A DNA stretch of 16,351 bases from Armatimonadota bacterium (GTDB taxonomy: Bacteria; Armatimonadota; UBA10988; DTZQ01), in the NCBI GenBank assembly GCA_012961305.1, contig DTZQ01000635.1, positions 1-16,351 on the forward strand, written 5' to 3'. The stretch's first letter is position 1. The number at the start of each line of letters is the position of its first letter. Position numbers and translations under genes: made by a program. The notes under the pieces are model-generated. The model was given only the letters and a program-made list of their open reading frames with translations, was not told the origin of the DNA and did not search any database. Of this stretch, positions 14,993 to 16,351 are shown in pieces.

Positions 14993-16315
14993 TTAAACCC
15001 CCAAGTTCCACTCCCAGCGATTTTCCCCTCCGCGTTGGGCGACGAACTCCCTGGTTTCCTCCCGTCCGTCGGGTGTGCGCACTGTAACCCGGTAATGGCC
15101 GAAAACGGCGCGGGCAGTGAAGGTGCCCTGAGCGTCCGTTTGGCCCTTGGTTTTCGTCCACCATTCGCCCTTGATGAGTTCCCTCAGCCGTTCGTAGGCC
15201 GGCTTGGGGGACATGTCCCGCCGCAGCCAGCCCGCTGGTGCGCCCTTCCAGGCCCCCTCGTCGGAGAAGTCCCACCAAGTCAGGGCCTCCACCGCCGGGT
15301 GAGCGAAAACCAGGGTGTAGAACTGCTCCACCGCTTGGGCCTGTTTTTCCTCGCCTTCCGGGGTAGTTGCACCCCAACGGCGCCCTACTCGCGGTCCGCT
15401 CACCAGCGTCGTTTCCGTAAAGTGTAAGGGCAAACCCAAACCGGCGAACCGTTGGCACACCTCCCAAATCCGGCCCAGGGGCCAGATGCCTCCGTGCATG
15501 TGGCTCTGAAGGCCCACAGCGTCGAAAAGCAACTTTCCATCCTCCCGCAGAGCATTGAGGATGTTGTAGAAGGCGGGGTCGGTCCGGTAATCGTTGACCA
15601 ACAATTTCGCCTGGGGATTGGCTTGGCGGGCTGTGCGCAGATGCAGGGCCGTGTACGCTACCGCGCCCAATGAACGGGCGAAGCGGTTCATCTTCGTTGG
15701 GAAGCGGCTCAAATCGGTGGGTTCGTTGACCACGTCCCAGAGGTTAATCCGCCCGGCGAAGCGGGAAACGATTTCCCTCACCCTTGCGGTGGAGAGTTGT
15801 TGAATCCGTTCCCCCTCATCTGGCAGCCATGCCGGGTCGCCAGCCGGATGATCCCAGGTAAGCGGATGGCCTTTACAAGTGATGCCCTGCTGCTGGCACC
15901 ACTCCACCACCCGCTCGGTGTACTCGTACCTGGGCTGGCCCTGCTGCGGTTCGTACATTCGCCAATAGAAAGGCAGGGTGGCATAATTGAGCAGGGCGGC
16001 GAACCGCTCCCGGTAGGCCTCCTCCTGCGCGGGGTCAGAGATACGCCCCCAGCGGAAGAGGTTACAGCCGAAGAGGAACTCGTGTCGCGTCTGCTCCAAG
16101 GTCACCGTTGCGCCGGCCAGCGGCTGACCATCGGCCCGGCGCAGGGTCAAACTCACCTCGCCTTTTCGGTGCTGCTCGATGCGTTCCTGGGCTTGGGCCA
16201 GGAGTTTTTCCGTTGGTTCCGCAGTTTGTGCTTCCGCCATTTTCATCACCTCCGGCCAAGTTAGCCTGGCAACCAATCCGCCCAGGCTCCAACCCAGAAA
16301 TTCCCTTCGTCTCAT
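14993..16315 (-). CDS. GH10 endo-1,4-beta-xylanase, Tat-exported
   Basis: A 440-residue secreted glycoside hydrolase predicted to cut internal beta-1,4 bonds of xylan with retention. The N-terminus carries a twin-arginine signal (MRRREFLGWSLGGLVA). A short beta domain (about 52-77, GEVSLTLRRADGQPLAGATV) leads into the GH10 barrel: CKGHPLTWDHP (147-157), the acid/base Glu198 in WDVVNEPTD, VGLQSHMHGG (267-276), the nucleophile Glu301 in HFTETTLVSG, and ALTWWDFSDEGAW (344-356). The last 50 residues (TDAQGTFTARAVFGHYRVTV...) resemble a carboxypeptidase-regulatory-like beta domain. ATG at 16315 is preceded on the minus strand by TGGGGGAGGA (16330-16321), five bases away. The gene converges on the transporter operon and looks independent of the glycan cluster; its promoter lies mostly beyond the window. 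Confidence 0.93.
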   Translation of the reverse strand: MRRREFLGWSLGGLVARLTWPEVMKMAEAQTAEPTEKLLAQAQERIEQHRKGEVSLTLRRADGQPLAGATVTLEQTRHEFLFGCNLFRWGRISDPAQEEAYRERFAALLNYATLPFYWRMYEPQQGQPRYEYTERVVEWCQQQGITCKGHPLTWDHPAGDPAWLPDEGERIQQLSTARVREIVSRFAGRINLWDVVNEPTDLSRFPTKMNRFARSLGAVAYTALHLRTARQANPQAKLLVNDYRTDPAFYNILNALREDGKLLFDAVGLQSHMHGGIWPLGRIWEVCQRFAGLGLPLHFTETTLVSGPRVGRRWGATTPEGEEKQAQAVEQFYTLVFAHPAVEALTWWDFSDEGAWKGAPAGWLRRDMSPKPAYERLRELIKGEWWTKTKGQTDAQGTFTARAVFGHYRVTVRTPDGREETREFVAQRGGENRWEWNLGV

Positions 16316-16351
16316 AGTTTTCCTCCCCCAGTCGGTACTCCCTTTACAGTA

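Overview
This window looks like part of the chromosome of a thermophilic or hot-spring-type bacterium, possibly Armatimonadota/Fervidibacteria-like. That placement is an impression only, from a long NHL-propeller lipoprotein, a Tat-exported GH10 xylanase, tightly packed glycosyltransferase genes and an intein; no rRNA or marker gene is present to test it. Genes are dense, most have clear AGGAGG-type ribosome binding sites, and GTG starts are used at several positions. I see no tRNA, rRNA, CRISPR array, transposase or phage gene, and no gene-free stretch longer than 300 bases.

Layout: (1) 1-168 is an upstream region with a candidate promoter, part of a dispersed repeat and a possible 21-codon leader ORF. 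(2) 168-2948 encodes a secreted lipoprotein with twelve NHL-type blades arranged 6+6 around a beta-sandwich-like domain that appears split. It is closed by a strong intrinsic terminator (2990-3042). (3) 3191-13252 is a surface-glycan cluster read in one direction: a GT9 transferase, an SDR sugar-nucleotide epimerase, a nucleotidyltransferase, three GT4 transferases, a UDP-glucuronate-epimerase-like SDR, and a CDP-tyvelose/paratose-2-epimerase-like SDR interrupted by a 452-residue LAGLIDADG intein. (4) 13303-14922 encodes an SNF/NSS-family sodium:amino-acid symporter and its tiny MetS-like partner (44 aa). (5) 14993-16315, on the minus strand and convergent with the rest, encodes a GH10 endo-xylanase with a twin-arginine signal.

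How the genes fit together: the nucleotidyltransferase would activate a sugar-1-phosphate, the three SDR enzymes would convert nucleotide sugars, and the four glycosyltransferases would build an envelope oligosaccharide. No flippase, polymerase, ligase or initiating phosphoglycosyltransferase is visible, so the pathway is incomplete here. The symporter pair and the xylanase are probably separate transcription units or later additions.

The most striking item is the full-length intein with homing-endonuclease motifs in a nucleotide-sugar epimerase. It sits just after the catalytic YxxxK helix, at a Ser/Cys junction, and is visibly less G+C-rich than its host gene. Secondary points of interest are the split beta-sandwich/propeller architecture, G8 homopolymers inside two glycan genes, a structured intergenic element at 5262-5317, and a near-repeat shared by the two ends of the window.
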